A stretch of DNA of 64,000 nt from Anaerolineae bacterium (GCA_022843745.1 JALHNB010000002.1:1-64000), one strand, 5' to 3'; positions 49,456 to 59,074 are shown, counted from the first letter of the stretch. The notes: a model not told the origin generated them from the sequence alone. Program-made: numbers and translations.

Positions 49456-50046
49456 TTATCCTATACATCTTCCAACTTCCGTAAAGTATGATGGGTTATT
49501 TGAACTTAAGACGATCTGGAAATATTTGGGGGATTCGGTATCTTGCCAAATTGCTAAACAAATTTCAGGACCCTGACAGTAAGTATTTTGCTGCTGATTT
49601 TCTTGGATATAAACAACATATCCATTGTCTCCAATATCTATAAATTCTGTTTCAGGTGCAGATATGCTGCATGGTGTTCCAAAACGACCATCAACACGTA
49701 TCCAACCCTCCTTATTTAAGTATCTATCAAAATGCCCCCATATTTCTTGCCAGCTTTTACAACTTGCTACAGCACACAAAGACTCTTGTCGCCATAAGTA
49801 GATTCTTGGGCCATCATCCCATTGCAGAATACTCCGTTCTGTGTAACCCCATGAAATCATTCCATCCATTTTCGGAATATTAAGCTCCACATACTGAGGG
49901 CGTAATTCGACAAGCCAATAAGTGATACCGCACAATCCGCTACAAATAAGTGGAATACCAACCAAGAATAATAACCATCTTGGAACTTTTCGAAATGTTT
50001 GCAAATCTATTCTGCCTGTTTTTTTCGGTACTTCACTCTTCTCCAT
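49456..50046 (-). CDS. Hypothetical single-span membrane protein, AT-rich
   Basis: 196 aa from ATG 50046 (GGAAAC upstream). One TM helix near the N-terminus (about 26-46, WLLFLVGIPLICSGLCGITYW), then an extracytoplasmic beta-rich domain with six or more Cys (ESLCAVASCKSW, GTPCS, TYCQGPEICLAI, GRCIG), possibly disulphide-bonded. No family recognised. The gene is AT-richer than its surroundings and the start overlaps the preceding small frame by about 14 bases. Confidence 0.55.
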   Translation of the reverse strand: MEKSEVPKKTGRIDLQTFRKVPRWLLFLVGIPLICSGLCGITYWLVELRPQYVELNIPKMDGMISWGYTERSILQWDDGPRIYLWRQESLCAVASCKSWQEIWGHFDRYLNKEGWIRVDGRFGTPCSISAPETEFIDIGDNGYVVYIQENQQQNTYCQGPEICLAIWQDTESPKYFQIVLSSNNPSYFTEVGRCIG

Positions 50047-50320
50047 CAAGTTTCCAACCTTCCGCATCGAATACTTTTTTAAATTGATAGTCTATTCGGC
50101 AATATTTTTTTAGAGCGCCGGATAAGCGAGTTGAAGAAAATACCCACCCGGCGCGATTATCTAATTTTAATTCGATTTCGACGGGAGCTTTGGCAGCAGC
50201 CACCCTAGGAACGCCTCTCAGAACGAGTCTGCACCCAAAAGTCGCATTTATTCCTGATTTGATAAAAATCTTAGCAAAAATTAGGAGAGAAGCGTTAATA
50301 CGTTTCCCACACGGCTTCAC
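50033..50320 (-). pseudogene. Small frame, possibly a gene remnant
   Basis: Up to 95 aa starting within the end of the response regulator gene and overlapping the start of the next gene. The C-terminal half (ELKLDNRAGWVFSSTRLSGA, then LKKYCRIDYQFKKVFDAEGW) looks like protein; the N-terminal half is low quality. No ribosome site. It may be a decayed fragment or a translationally coupled small protein. Confidence 0.22.
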
Positions 50321-50708
50321 CACTCAGAATGCGGCGCAGTTGTCGAGGAAAGCGTACCCGGCTGATGGGTTTGCCGATGAAACCATCAAATCCTGCTTCC
50401 TTACATTTGGGGATTTCATTGTCGGCGTCCTGCGCGGTGACAGCGATCACCAATACTTTGCTGAAGTTCGCATCGGCGCGAATCAGTTTCAGAATATCGT
50501 AACCGTTGCTTTTGGGGAGCGCGATGTCGAGAAAGATAATATTCGGCGCGGGTTTCATGGCGCGTGCCATTTCGATCACACCTTCGCCTGTCGTATTGAT
50601 GTAAGCCTTGATATTGAGATAGCGCATCATCACACCAATGATCGCCATACCGCCAGCATCATCCTCGACAATAAGCGCACTGATGCGCGAGAGATCAATT
50701 TCTTCCAT
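50295..50708 (-). CDS. Single-domain response regulator
   Basis: 137 aa CheY-like receiver with no output domain. Acidic pair in ALIVEDDAGG, phosphoacceptor Asp in NIIFLDIALPKSNGYDIL (about residue 62), the Thr in VIAVTAQD and Lys in FIGKPISRV. It is 63 bases downstream of, and in line with, the large sensor kinase, so it is probably its phosphorylation partner; similar stand-alone receivers (DivK type) act by protein contact. ATG at 50708. Confidence 0.9.
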   Translation of the reverse strand: MEEIDLSRISALIVEDDAGGMAIIGVMMRYLNIKAYINTTGEGVIEMARAMKPAPNIIFLDIALPKSNGYDILKLIRADANFSKVLVIAVTAQDADNEIPKCKEAGFDGFIGKPISRVRFPRQLRRILSGEAVWETY

Positions 50709-50771
50709 ATTTTTTGGTAGCCTGTGAGCGATTTTAAGTTCATTCTAGTATTGAAATGACTTGCCAGCAAA

Positions 50772-53270
50772 TCATAGTTCAACGGGCATCATAATCGCTG
50801 TGACACGTTTCTTGGATTTTTCGTCGGGGTCATGGCGCAAAGGCAAAGTAAAAATGAAGCTGCTGCCTTTGCCGACTTCCGTCTCAACGCGCATTTCGCC
50901 ACCGTGTGCTTCGACCAGATATTTCGAAATCGCCAAACCCAGCCCTGTGCCTTCAATACCCAGTTGACGCGCCTGGTCTGTTCGCTCGAACATCTTGAAT
51001 AAATTGCCTAGTTCGTCAGCCGTCATGCCGATACCTGTGTCTTTCACGCTGAACTCGATATGTTCAGTATGTAAACGCACACTCAGCTTGATCTCGCCTT
51101 CAAACGTGAATTTGATGGCATTGCTCAGAAGGTTGGTAATGACCTGACGGATGCGGCGCGAGTCCATCGGTACGGACGGAAGCCGGGGCGGTATATCGGT
51201 AGTCAGACTGATGGGGCGCTCCTTGTCGATATTGGCTGAAGCCGAGTCGAGCGCATCTTCGAGCATCGGAAGGGGATCGCTGGGCTGGATAAAAAGCTGC
51301 ATCTCGCCCGCTTCGATTTTGCTCACGTCCAACAAATCGTTGATGAGATACAAGAGATGCTCGGCGCTGCGGGTGGTCTGGTTGAGGCGCATCACCTGCT
51401 CGTCGTTGACTTCCCCAAACACGCCAATGCGCATGAAATCCATGTTGTTGATAATCAGGTTCAGCGGCGTTCGTAGTTCGTGGGTGACGCTGGCAAGGAA
51501 ACGGGTTTTCACGTCGTTGGCCTGGCTTGCTTCTTTCATCGCTTCGCCGAGTCGCACATAAAGCTGGGCGTTGCGCACCACAGGCGAGAGCAGGTTCGCC
51601 ACGAGTGTCACCAGACGTTGATCGTCCGGCGTGAATACCGGGTCATCCTGGCGGCGGCCTGCGACGACGGAGCCAATGGGTTTGTTGTAGAACATCAAAG
51701 GCACACCCATCGCCTGGTGCATATCGGGGTTCTCGACATTCAAGCGATCCGGCCATCGCGCATAATCTTCCAAAATAATCGGTTGTGCCTCGCGCACGGT
51801 CATGCCGGATAAGCCCTCGTCGATGGAAATATTCAAATCCTTGAGGCGCATATCTTCTGATGTGCTGGCGACCAACTGAAGATGTTGTTTATCCGATGTC
51901 AGCAGCCAGACCGCGCAATAACTGGCAGGGAGCAGCGAGGCGATTCGTTCGGTGAGCGTTTGCAGAATAATTGGCAGTTGGTGATCGCCGACGACAGAAA
52001 TAGAAGCATCGTAAACGGCTTGCAGTTCCTCGGCGTTATCCTGAGCTTCCTGCCGCGCCAATTCGAGTTCATGCGTGCGCTCAATAACACGCGCCTCGAG
52101 CGTTCGCCCCCAGCGATCCAGTTCTTCGTAGGAATAATTCAGATTGATCTTCATATCTTCCAGCGCCCGCGCCAACATGCCGATTTCATCGCCGCGATTC
52201 TGGTGATTGATCTGATAACGCATCTCGCCGAAGCCGATTTCCTGCGCGGCAACGGTCAGGTCATTCAGCGGTACAGCCAGCCATTGGGTCGCGATGCGTT
52301 CCACGACGATGCCGACAGCCAGCATACCAATGATGACCACAAAAGCGGTTTGCAGAATATTGCTGTCAATCGGATTTTGCAGCAGCTCACCCGGCAAAAT
52401 GCTGACCAACTGCCAACCTGTGTTTGGCAGCACACTGCGCACAATCAAGGCCGAGTCCCAACTGAGAAAACCCTCTAATTCACGAAAATCGCCGGAATTC
52501 GCGATGGATTCCAGCACAACCTGAATTTGTGACTTATTGAGGGGTTCGGCCTGTTCGCTCGTATTTTCGGTTTCCAGCCGATATGTCGCGATGGGAAGCT
52601 GATCGGCGGTGACAAGCAAACTGTAGCTGCGTCGCCCCAACGGATTCGTGCCAATCGCTTTCTGCATTTCCTGCTCAATCATCGACGCGGGTAGATCAAT
52701 CCACACCACGCCAAGCGCTTGATCGCTGTGGCCGTAGTAGGGAACAGCCGCCGACATCACGGGTGGGCCAAAGCTGGCGGCAAAAGACCGTTCCGGCCCA
52801 TGCCATGTTAATCCCTGCTGTCCCATCGCCTGCATGAACCAGATGTCCGGTTCGATTTTGTTATCAATCAGTTGCGTAAAAGAGGCGGTACGCGCGGGCA
52901 GCAGCGGATAATCGAAAATGAGGCTTTGATGACCCTCGCGAAAGGGCGCATAAACATTGATGCGTCGTATCAGACCTTCGCTATCGAGCATACTGTTGCT
53001 GCTCATCTGCCACAAAATCGGTATCGGCAGTGTATTCTGGCGTGTCAGCGCACTCGCCAGCGAACGGGTGGTTGCTGCCGCTGTCTGCATACGCCCATCA
53101 ATAAAATTTGCCAGCGTTTGATTATGTTCGAGGATGGCATAGATAATCTGATTACGCATTAAGCCTCGGCTGCCGCTGAGAGCGATGTATGCGACGGCCA
53201 TGACGATGATAAACGTCATCCCAACCACGATTACGATTAAACGGCGGCGAATACTCAGGTTGCGCAGCAT
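50772..53270 (-). CDS. Large sensor histidine kinase (Cache-HAMP-GAF-HisKA-HATPase)
   Basis: 832 aa from ATG 53270 (MLRNLSIRRRLIVIV); two ATGs slightly upstream are possible, none with a strong site. TM1 (about 10-30), a large extracytoplasmic double-Cache-like domain (about 35-310, with MQTAAATTRSLASAL and LGVVWIDLPASMIEQEM), TM2 (about 315-338), HAMP, a coiled coil, GAF (about 425-570, LPASYCAVWLLTSD), HisKA with FLASVTHELRTPLNLIINN, and HATPase with NLLSNAIKF, DTGIGM and GTGLGLAISK. Senses a small molecule outside and possibly a second ligand at GAF. Its likely target is the adjacent receiver protein. Confidence 0.92.
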   Translation of the reverse strand: MLRNLSIRRRLIVIVVGMTFIIVMAVAYIALSGSRGLMRNQIIYAILEHNQTLANFIDGRMQTAAATTRSLASALTRQNTLPIPILWQMSSNSMLDSEGLIRRINVYAPFREGHQSLIFDYPLLPARTASFTQLIDNKIEPDIWFMQAMGQQGLTWHGPERSFAASFGPPVMSAAVPYYGHSDQALGVVWIDLPASMIEQEMQKAIGTNPLGRRSYSLLVTADQLPIATYRLETENTSEQAEPLNKSQIQVVLESIANSGDFRELEGFLSWDSALIVRSVLPNTGWQLVSILPGELLQNPIDSNILQTAFVVIIGMLAVGIVVERIATQWLAVPLNDLTVAAQEIGFGEMRYQINHQNRGDEIGMLARALEDMKINLNYSYEELDRWGRTLEARVIERTHELELARQEAQDNAEELQAVYDASISVVGDHQLPIILQTLTERIASLLPASYCAVWLLTSDKQHLQLVASTSEDMRLKDLNISIDEGLSGMTVREAQPIILEDYARWPDRLNVENPDMHQAMGVPLMFYNKPIGSVVAGRRQDDPVFTPDDQRLVTLVANLLSPVVRNAQLYVRLGEAMKEASQANDVKTRFLASVTHELRTPLNLIINNMDFMRIGVFGEVNDEQVMRLNQTTRSAEHLLYLINDLLDVSKIEAGEMQLFIQPSDPLPMLEDALDSASANIDKERPISLTTDIPPRLPSVPMDSRRIRQVITNLLSNAIKFTFEGEIKLSVRLHTEHIEFSVKDTGIGMTADELGNLFKMFERTDQARQLGIEGTGLGLAISKYLVEAHGGEMRVETEVGKGSSFIFTLPLRHDPDEKSKKRVTAIMMPVEL

Positions 53271-53410
53271 AATAAGAATCTCGATATTTGATAAACCCAT
53301 TATATGTGGCTGTGAGTCTTCAAACAATTTGTAAAGCGTTGGTAAGTGTTTTGTGTTTGGTTATGCCTGATCACCCTTATAAGTTATATCTGATAACGCT
53401 TATAACCCTT

Positions 53411-53438
53411 TTGTGCGATTGGGTGCGCGATGTATAAT
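53411..53438 (+). promoter_or_regulatory. Promoter of the tsaE operon
   Basis: TTGTGC (53411-53416), a 16-bp spacer and TATAAT (53433-53438). Upstream CTTATAA words (53378, 53399) may be regulatory but are not identified. Confidence 0.55.
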
Positions 53439-53474
53439 TAAAAATATCCACTGTCAACCCACCGGGGGAATGCA

Positions 53475-53975
53475 TTGCCTATTCTTCGAGATGGCGAACT
53501 CGACATCATCAGTCACAGCGTTGAGCAAACCAGGCGTTTAGGTACTCGTCTGGGGAGTTTGCTGCGCGCGGGCGACATTATCTGCCTGTCGGGAGATATG
53601 GGCGCGGGCAAGACCGCGTTTGCGGCGGGGGTCGGTAAAGGCTGGGGCGCGAAAACGCCACTTACTAGCCCAACCTTTAATCTCATTCACGAACATGTCC
53701 GCGAAAAAGATAAGCAACGCCTATTTCATCTGGATTGTTACCGCCTTGAAAACGCACTCGACGCTGAAAATATCGGTCTGGACGATGTGCTCAATGGGCG
53801 TGGGCCAGTGATTTTCGAATGGCCGGAGCATATCGAGTCGATCCTGCCGAAAGAACGCCTGTGGGTTGAACTGCGTATTTTAGAGACGACCCGGCGCAAT
53901 TTCATTTTTAACGCGGTGGGCAAGCGCTATGAAGAACTGGTCAAACAATTCCGCGAATCAACCTTTGGGGTTTGA
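53475..53975 (+). CDS. tsaE: tRNA t6A biosynthesis ATPase TsaE
   Basis: 166 aa. Walker A GDMGAGKTAFAAGVGKGWG (about 39-57), the switch TSPTFNLIHEH, Walker B-like FHLDCYRL and VIFEWPEH, all classic for TsaE, the ATPase needed with TsaB and TsaD for N6-threonylcarbamoyl-adenosine on tRNAs reading ANN codons. Start TTG at 53475 preceded by GGGGGA; the nearby ATG (53470) is out of frame. First gene of tsaE-tsaB-rimI; tsaD is not here. Confidence 0.93.
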   Translation: MPILRDGELDIISHSVEQTRRLGTRLGSLLRAGDIICLSGDMGAGKTAFAAGVGKGWGAKTPLTSPTFNLIHEHVREKDKQRLFHLDCYRLENALDAENIGLDDVLNGRGPVIFEWPEHIESILPKERLWVELRILETTRRNFIFNAVGKRYEELVKQFRESTFGV

Positions 53976-53982
53976 ACCGTTT

Positions 53983-54660
53983 ATGTTACTGGCAATTGAC
54001 ACCGCTACACAGGTGATGAGCCTGGCGCTGCACGACGAATTTAATTTACGTGCTGAGCAAACCTGGTATACGTCCAATAATCATACCGCCGAGCTTGCTC
54101 CGGCGATCCGTACCTTGCTGGCAAATTCCGGCCTGACGATGAGCGATCTCACGGCACTGGCGGTTTCGATTGGGCCAGGGTCATACACGGGGCTGCGCAT
54201 CGGTGTTTCGCTGGCAAAGGGCATGGCTGCCGCGCTCAAACTTCCGTTAGTGGGTATCACCACACTGGATACGCTGGCTGCTGGGCAGCTCTATTATCAG
54301 GGAAGCGCTCTGGTTGTGGTCGTCGAGGCGGGGCGAGGGCGTGTGATCGCCGCGACTTATCGCTGGAGCAAAGGACGCTGGATTAACCGGGGTGATCCCC
54401 AAACGATGAATTGGGAAACCCTGTTCAACAGCATTGACGGCCCAGCTTATCTGACAGGCGACATCAATGCCGAGGGGCAGGCTGCTCTGGAAATTGCGCA
54501 GGGAAAAGATATTCCGGTGAAATTAGTGCCTTCCGCGCATCGTTTGCGGCGGGCTGGATTTCTGGCGCAGGAAGCCCTGATGCAGTTGGCTGAATCGAAA
54601 GAGGGTTTCGATCCTGCTAAATTGACACCACTCTATGTAAAAACAAAAGATACACCCTGA
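53983..54660 (+). CDS. tsaB: tRNA t6A biosynthesis protein TsaB
   Basis: 225 aa from ATG 53983, seven bases after the tsaE stop; the frame is open further upstream inside tsaE but that part is not homologous. ASKHA-fold features: LLAIDTATQVMSLAL, AELAPAIRTLLA, and the motif SIGPGSYTGLRIGVSLAKGMA. TsaB is the non-catalytic partner that supports TsaD in the t6A complex. C-terminal end DPAKLTPLYVKTK is typical. Confidence 0.93.
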   Translation: MLLAIDTATQVMSLALHDEFNLRAEQTWYTSNNHTAELAPAIRTLLANSGLTMSDLTALAVSIGPGSYTGLRIGVSLAKGMAAALKLPLVGITTLDTLAAGQLYYQGSALVVVVEAGRGRVIAATYRWSKGRWINRGDPQTMNWETLFNSIDGPAYLTGDINAEGQAALEIAQGKDIPVKLVPSAHRLRRAGFLAQEALMQLAESKEGFDPAKLTPLYVKTKDTP

Positions 54661-54665
54661 ATGCG

Positions 54666-55283
54666 ATGGCTACCCTAACGCTTCGTTACATGCAGATCGT
54701 TGATATTCCGCAGGTCGTCGTCATTGATAATGTTTCATTTGACCCGGCCTGGTCTGCTCGCTCCTATGCTTATGAAATCAGCGAGTCCAGCTACAGCCAC
54801 ATGGTTGTGCTGGAGCGCACTGTCGAGCAACCAACTCCGGGCTGGCGGCGCTTTTTTAAAAATATCTCCGGACAGCGTGAAGTCCGGCGGCAGGTAGTTG
54901 CTTACGGCGGCTTATGGCATATCTCCGGCGAGGGGCATATCAGCACCATTGCCACCCATCCCGATTGGCGTGGTCATGGTTTTGGCGAGATTGTGCTGGC
55001 GGGCATGGTTCGCCGGGCGCTCACGCTGGATGCGGAATATGTCGTCCTTGAAGTGCGTGTGAGCAACACCATCGCTCAAAAGCTTTATCAGAAATACGAA
55101 TTTAAAACCGCTGCCGTGAAGCCACGTTACTATCGCAACAATAACGAGGATGCTTACGACATGCGTCTTGACCTCACCGATGAGGCGATCATTGCGCGTT
55201 TTGACCAACGCTTCGACCATATTAAGGCGCGGCATTCCTTCAACGACCTGTACACTGACGTTAAATCGACCAAGAAACGGTAG
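54666..55283 (+). CDS. rimI: RimI-like ribosomal/protein N-acetyltransferase (GNAT)
   Basis: 205 aa, longer than E. coli RimI (148). GNAT fold with the N-terminal TLRYMQIVDIPQVVVIDNVS, beta4 region and acetyl-CoA loop HISTIATHPDWRGHGFGEIVL (R/Q-x-x-G-x-G as RGHGFG), then VLEVRVSNTIAQKLYQKYEF and RYYRNNNEDAYDM, as in RimI. An insertion (about 58-75, PGWRRFFKNISGQREVRRQ) lengthens the N-terminal half. It normally acetylates S18 and sometimes other N-termini. Linkage to tsaB is common across bacteria. Confidence 0.9.
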   Translation: MATLTLRYMQIVDIPQVVVIDNVSFDPAWSARSYAYEISESSYSHMVVLERTVEQPTPGWRRFFKNISGQREVRRQVVAYGGLWHISGEGHISTIATHPDWRGHGFGEIVLAGMVRRALTLDAEYVVLEVRVSNTIAQKLYQKYEFKTAAVKPRYYRNNNEDAYDMRLDLTDEAIIARFDQRFDHIKARHSFNDLYTDVKSTKKR

Positions 55284-55290
55284 CGGTAAA

Positions 55291-56520
55291 ATGCGTATAT
55301 TGCTTGTCACCCATTATTTTGAGCCGGATTCTGGTGCGGCTGCGGTTCGCCTGACGCGATTGGCAAAATTTCTGAGTCAGCGTGGACATGAAGTGACTGT
55401 CCTGACGACGATGCCGCATTATCCAGCCGGGCGCATTGATGATGCGTATAAGGGTAGGTGGACGATTACCGAAGATCGCGACGGATTGCATGTCATCCGT
55501 GCCTGGTTGTGGGCGACGCCCAGTTCTAGTATCAGCCGCCGTCTCATCAGCCAACTATCGTTTATGTTCTCGGCTGCTCTGCGTGGTCTGCGTATCCAGC
55601 GTCCTGATGCGATCTTAATCGAAGCACAGCCGGTTTTTACGTCGTTGGCGGGTTTGTTCATCAGCCGAATGCTGCGTGTACCCTATGTGTTGAATGTCTC
55701 CGATTTTTGGCCGGAATATTTGTTGGCCGTCGGCGCGTTGAAAGAATCCAGCCCGATTTACCGGTTATTTTACTGGTTAGTGAATCTGACGTTCCGAGGC
55801 GCGGCACAAATCACCACGCTTTATCCGCCGCTTTCAGAAAATGTTGTGAGCCGCATCGGTCAGGCTGAGAAAGTTCACACCATTTACAATGCCGTGGATT
55901 TGCAGCGCTTTCGTCCTGGCCTCGATGCGTCGGCTTTTCGACAGCGCCATAACCTGGGTGACGAGAAACTGGTGACATTTATTGGCACATTCGGCACGCA
56001 TATTGATTTTGAAACGATGCTCGATGTCGCTGCATATTTCAATCAGCGTTCGGATGTGCGTTTTGTTTTTATCGGTACAGGTGGTCAGCGTGAAAAAGTC
56101 GCCGAACGGCTGGCGCAGGGCAATCTGTCAAATTCCCATTGGATCGGCTGGACTGACCATGCTGATATGCCGCTGGCATGGTCGGCCTCATACATCGCTT
56201 TCTGGGCGATCCACGACCATGAGCTTTATCGCAACATTCTGCAATCAAAAACTTACGAGGCAATGGCGAGCGGTACGCCAATGGCGATTGCTGTTGAGGG
56301 TATTACGACAGATATCATTGGGCGCAGCAATTCAGGCTTAACTGTGCCGTTTAAGGACACAAACGGCCTGATCGCTGCGATTACACGCCTGCTCGACGAT
56401 GAAAATTTGCGTGTTCAGTTCGCGCAGTCTGCCCGCGCCTATGCCGAGGCGAATTTCGATCCTGAAAAAGTAGCCGATGCCTATGAATCAGTGCTGAAAA
56501 CAGCCGCGCGAAAACCCTAA
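55291..56520 (+). CDS. GT4-family glycosyltransferase (WbuB-like)
   Basis: 409 aa from ATG 55291, seven bases after the rimI stop. GT-B fold: N-terminal RILLVTHYFEPDSGAAAVRL and GHEVTVLTTMPHYPAGRI, middle VLNVSDFWPEYLLAVGAL, C-terminal donor domain with VTFIGTFGTHIDFETML, VFIGTGGQREKV and the GT4 motif with ESMA-like YEAMASGTPMAIA. It probably adds a sugar to a lipid-linked intermediate at the start of the surface glycan locus. The gene's stop overlaps the end of the convergent wecB by four bases. Confidence 0.87.
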   Translation: MRILLVTHYFEPDSGAAAVRLTRLAKFLSQRGHEVTVLTTMPHYPAGRIDDAYKGRWTITEDRDGLHVIRAWLWATPSSSISRRLISQLSFMFSAALRGLRIQRPDAILIEAQPVFTSLAGLFISRMLRVPYVLNVSDFWPEYLLAVGALKESSPIYRLFYWLVNLTFRGAAQITTLYPPLSENVVSRIGQAEKVHTIYNAVDLQRFRPGLDASAFRQRHNLGDEKLVTFIGTFGTHIDFETMLDVAAYFNQRSDVRFVFIGTGGQREKVAERLAQGNLSNSHWIGWTDHADMPLAWSASYIAFWAIHDHELYRNILQSKTYEAMASGTPMAIAVEGITTDIIGRSNSGLTVPFKDTNGLIAAITRLLDDENLRVQFAQSARAYAEANFDPEKVADAYESVLKTAARKP

Positions 56521-57593
56521 TTTCTACTTGCGATAATATCGACGATACGGCTGCTGGCCTGACCATCCCACAAGGGTGGGCGCTGTCCGGTTTTCCATGT
56601 GCCATTCATAATCTTATTCACGCTTTCGGCAATCATCTTTGAATCAGTGCCGACTAGTTGATTGGTGCCGCTCGTCACCGTGATAGGACGTTCCGTATTC
56701 CAACGCAGCGTCAAACAGGGGATACCGAGGGCGGTGGTTTCTTCCTGAATACCGCCTGAATCGGTCAATACGCATTTTGCCCGCGCCATCAAGCCGAGAA
56801 ATGTCAAATAAGGTAGCGGCTCGACCAGTCGAATTGCTTTCGGTGTCTGGATGCCCCATTCGGCGATTCGGCTGTGGGTACGTGGATGGACAGGGAATAC
56901 AATCGGCATATGTTCTGCCACGCTGCTGATGGTCGCCATGAGTGCCGTAAATGTTTCGCGTTCATCGACATTCGAGGGTCGGTGTAATGTGAGCAGGGCA
57001 TAGTTGTGAGGTGTCAGATTAAAATTCTGCCAGGGCGCATCATGAATGGCTCGGTCAACATGCTTCAGCAATGTATCGACCATGCAGTTGCCGACTCGGT
57101 GGATTTTTTGTGCATCAATCCCCTCTTTCAGCAGATTCTCGTCACCATCTGGTTCAGTAGTAAAGAGATAATCAGAAATATGATCGGTCAGCACACGGTT
57201 AACTTCCTCCGGCATGGTACGGTCAAACGAACGCAAACCAGCCTCGACGTGTGCCACTGGAATAAGCAGCTTGGATGCTACGAGCGCCGCCGCTAATGTG
57301 GAGTTGACATCACCGCTGACGATTACCAGTTCGGGCTGGTGCTGCTGACAGATGTCTTCGAACGCTGTCATAATCCGAGCCGTTTGTTTGGCGTGTGTAT
57401 CCGAGCCGATGCCGAGGTAAATATCCGGCTTGGGCAGTCCCAGTTCTTCGAAAAATACCTGTGACATATTCGCGTCGTAATGCTGTCCGGTATGCACCAG
57501 AATTTGAGGCATTTCTCGGCGTTGGAGTTCGTGGACAATCGGGGCGATTTTCATAAAATTTGGTCGCGCACCGACAATGTTGCAAATCAACAT
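56517..57593 (-). CDS. wecB: UDP-N-acetylglucosamine 2-epimerase (non-hydrolysing)
   Basis: 358 aa, full length. GARPNFMKIAPIVHEL (substrate-binding Arg/Lys), HTGQHYD, the dimer/active-site words VIVSGDVNSTLAAALVA, HVEAGLRSFDRTMPEEVNR (with the conserved Glu), and the UDP-binding C-terminal DSGGIQEETTALGIPCLTLR. It interconverts UDP-GlcNAc and UDP-ManNAc, supplying a sugar for the polysaccharide. AAAGG precedes the ATG. Tail-to-tail with the GT4 gene. Confidence 0.95.
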   Translation of the reverse strand: MLICNIVGARPNFMKIAPIVHELQRREMPQILVHTGQHYDANMSQVFFEELGLPKPDIYLGIGSDTHAKQTARIMTAFEDICQQHQPELVIVSGDVNSTLAAALVASKLLIPVAHVEAGLRSFDRTMPEEVNRVLTDHISDYLFTTEPDGDENLLKEGIDAQKIHRVGNCMVDTLLKHVDRAIHDAPWQNFNLTPHNYALLTLHRPSNVDERETFTALMATISSVAEHMPIVFPVHPRTHSRIAEWGIQTPKAIRLVEPLPYLTFLGLMARAKCVLTDSGGIQEETTALGIPCLTLRWNTERPITVTSGTNQLVGTDSKMIAESVNKIMNGTWKTGQRPPLWDGQASSRIVDIIASRN

Positions 57594-57884
57594 CTCGAAA
57601 CCTTTCGATATTGAATTAATCCATTTTATTGTAGTTCACATTCTGATCTCCAATAATTATTATTGACTGATGCGCGATGTGTATCGTGCCATAAAATTAG
57701 AACTTGACGTAAGGTGTAGTTAAATACATGATTTTGTAGATGTGCTATCGTTGGCTCTACCGAATAAACGCCACCATCTAATAAGTTTCCCGTAAATCGA
57801 GAAAATTCCTGTTTTTGCATTGACGTTGATCGTCTATCCAGCATATGATGAATAAATTACCACTAACTCGATTTTAGGACAGCC
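57594..57884. other. AT-rich divergent gap between wecB and a glycosyltransferase
   Basis: About 290 bases, AT-rich, between the divergent wecB and glycosyltransferase starts. A 72-codon minus-strand frame exists (57626-57844) but lacks a ribosome site and recognisable sequence. No hairpin or repeat family was recognised. It should hold both promoters. Confidence 0.4.
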
Positions 57885-59048
57885 ATGTCTCTGACTGTTT
57901 GGCAGCTTGATCCTGCTCAACTAACCCCATATTACAATATTGCCTTGTGTGATTCATTAGCGAGGCTTGGCTGTCATGTGCGTTATATAGCCTCTCCCTA
58001 TCTATACAGCAACGACTTGCCCTTCACGTCAAATTTCCAAACAGATTATCTTTATTTTCGTGGTCTCGATTATCCCTGGTTAGTCAATTATCCACGCTTG
58101 CGCCGGATGTTGCGCGGGATTAGCTACCCTTTTGGGCATCGAGAAGTCATCACGCAGTTGCGCCGCACGCCACCAGATATTTTGCATATTCAGTGGAGTC
58201 GTGTGCCACGATTCGATGAATGGCTGATCCGTGAGGCAAAAAAACAGCATGTTTCGGTTGTACATACAGTACACAATGTAATCTCAACTTTTGCCTCCCA
58301 GAAAATGGTGAACGCTTTAGAAAATGTTTATGCTCAGGTAGACAGTTTAGTTGTTCACACAGAGGTTAGCCGCAAGGAATTGCTTCAGTTGTATCCAAGC
58401 ATTGATCCAAAGAAGTTTCATGTAATTCCGCTTATTGCTAATCACAATACGCATGTCCCACCTGATGCCAGCATGGAACAGGCGCGGGAAATCCTGCAAC
58501 TTCCAATTGATGCGACAGTTTTTTTATTCTTTGGCGCGATTCGTCATTATAAAGGTTTGGATGTGTTGTTATCTGCCTTTGAGGAAGCCAGAAATAGTCA
58601 CCCGGATTTGCATCTCGTGATTGCTGGACGACCCGATAGCGAAACGGATAAGGCTCTGCTTCAGTCTGCTGAGAGTCAAATAAATGTTCATGTTCACAAT
58701 GGGTATATTCCATATGAGCGTGTTTGGGAATATCACGTTGCGGCAGATGTTGTGATTTTCCCGTATCGCCAGATTACCCAGAGTGCTGCTCTAATCAGCG
58801 CGATGGATTTTGGGCGAGCTGTCATCGTCACTGATCTGGGTGGCTTGCCGGAAACTGTGGATGGCAACGGTTGGATTGTACACCCGGAAGATCCTCACGC
58901 ATTATGTGTTGCGATCTTGGAAGCGGCTGAAAATCGGGAGCGCACTTTGCAGATGGGGCAGCGTTCGGCGGCGTTAATTGCCGAAAAATATGATGGCTCT
59001 GTTATCGCGCGGCGTACTATTCAAGCCTACGAAGAAACTATTGGCTAA
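57885..59048 (+). CDS. Glycosyltransferase, GT4-like
   Basis: 387 aa GT-B glycosyltransferase. N-terminal SLTVWQLDPAQLTPYYNIALCDSLARLG with the acceptor-domain words DILHIQWSRVPRFDEW and VVHTVHNVIS, linker, and donor domain FLFFGAIRHYKGLDVLLSAFE, LHLVIAGRPDS, NGYIPYERVWEYHVAADVVIFPYRQITQSAALISAM and a GLPETVDGNGW motif. The gene is AT-richer than the PDH or pot genes. Part of the surface glycan locus; sugar specificity unknown. FkbM methyltransferase follows 26 bases later. Confidence 0.88.
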   Translation: MSLTVWQLDPAQLTPYYNIALCDSLARLGCHVRYIASPYLYSNDLPFTSNFQTDYLYFRGLDYPWLVNYPRLRRMLRGISYPFGHREVITQLRRTPPDILHIQWSRVPRFDEWLIREAKKQHVSVVHTVHNVISTFASQKMVNALENVYAQVDSLVVHTEVSRKELLQLYPSIDPKKFHVIPLIANHNTHVPPDASMEQAREILQLPIDATVFLFFGAIRHYKGLDVLLSAFEEARNSHPDLHLVIAGRPDSETDKALLQSAESQINVHVHNGYIPYERVWEYHVAADVVIFPYRQITQSAALISAMDFGRAVIVTDLGGLPETVDGNGWIVHPEDPHALCVAILEAAENRERTLQMGQRSAALIAEKYDGSVIARRTIQAYEETIG

Positions 59049-59074
59049 GTAGAAATAAAAAGGATAGGTATCGG

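Noticed and set aside
57626-57844. 72-codon minus-strand frame in the wecB-glycosyltransferase gap
   Set aside because: No ribosome site, unrecognised sequence, and it fills a region that must hold two promoters.
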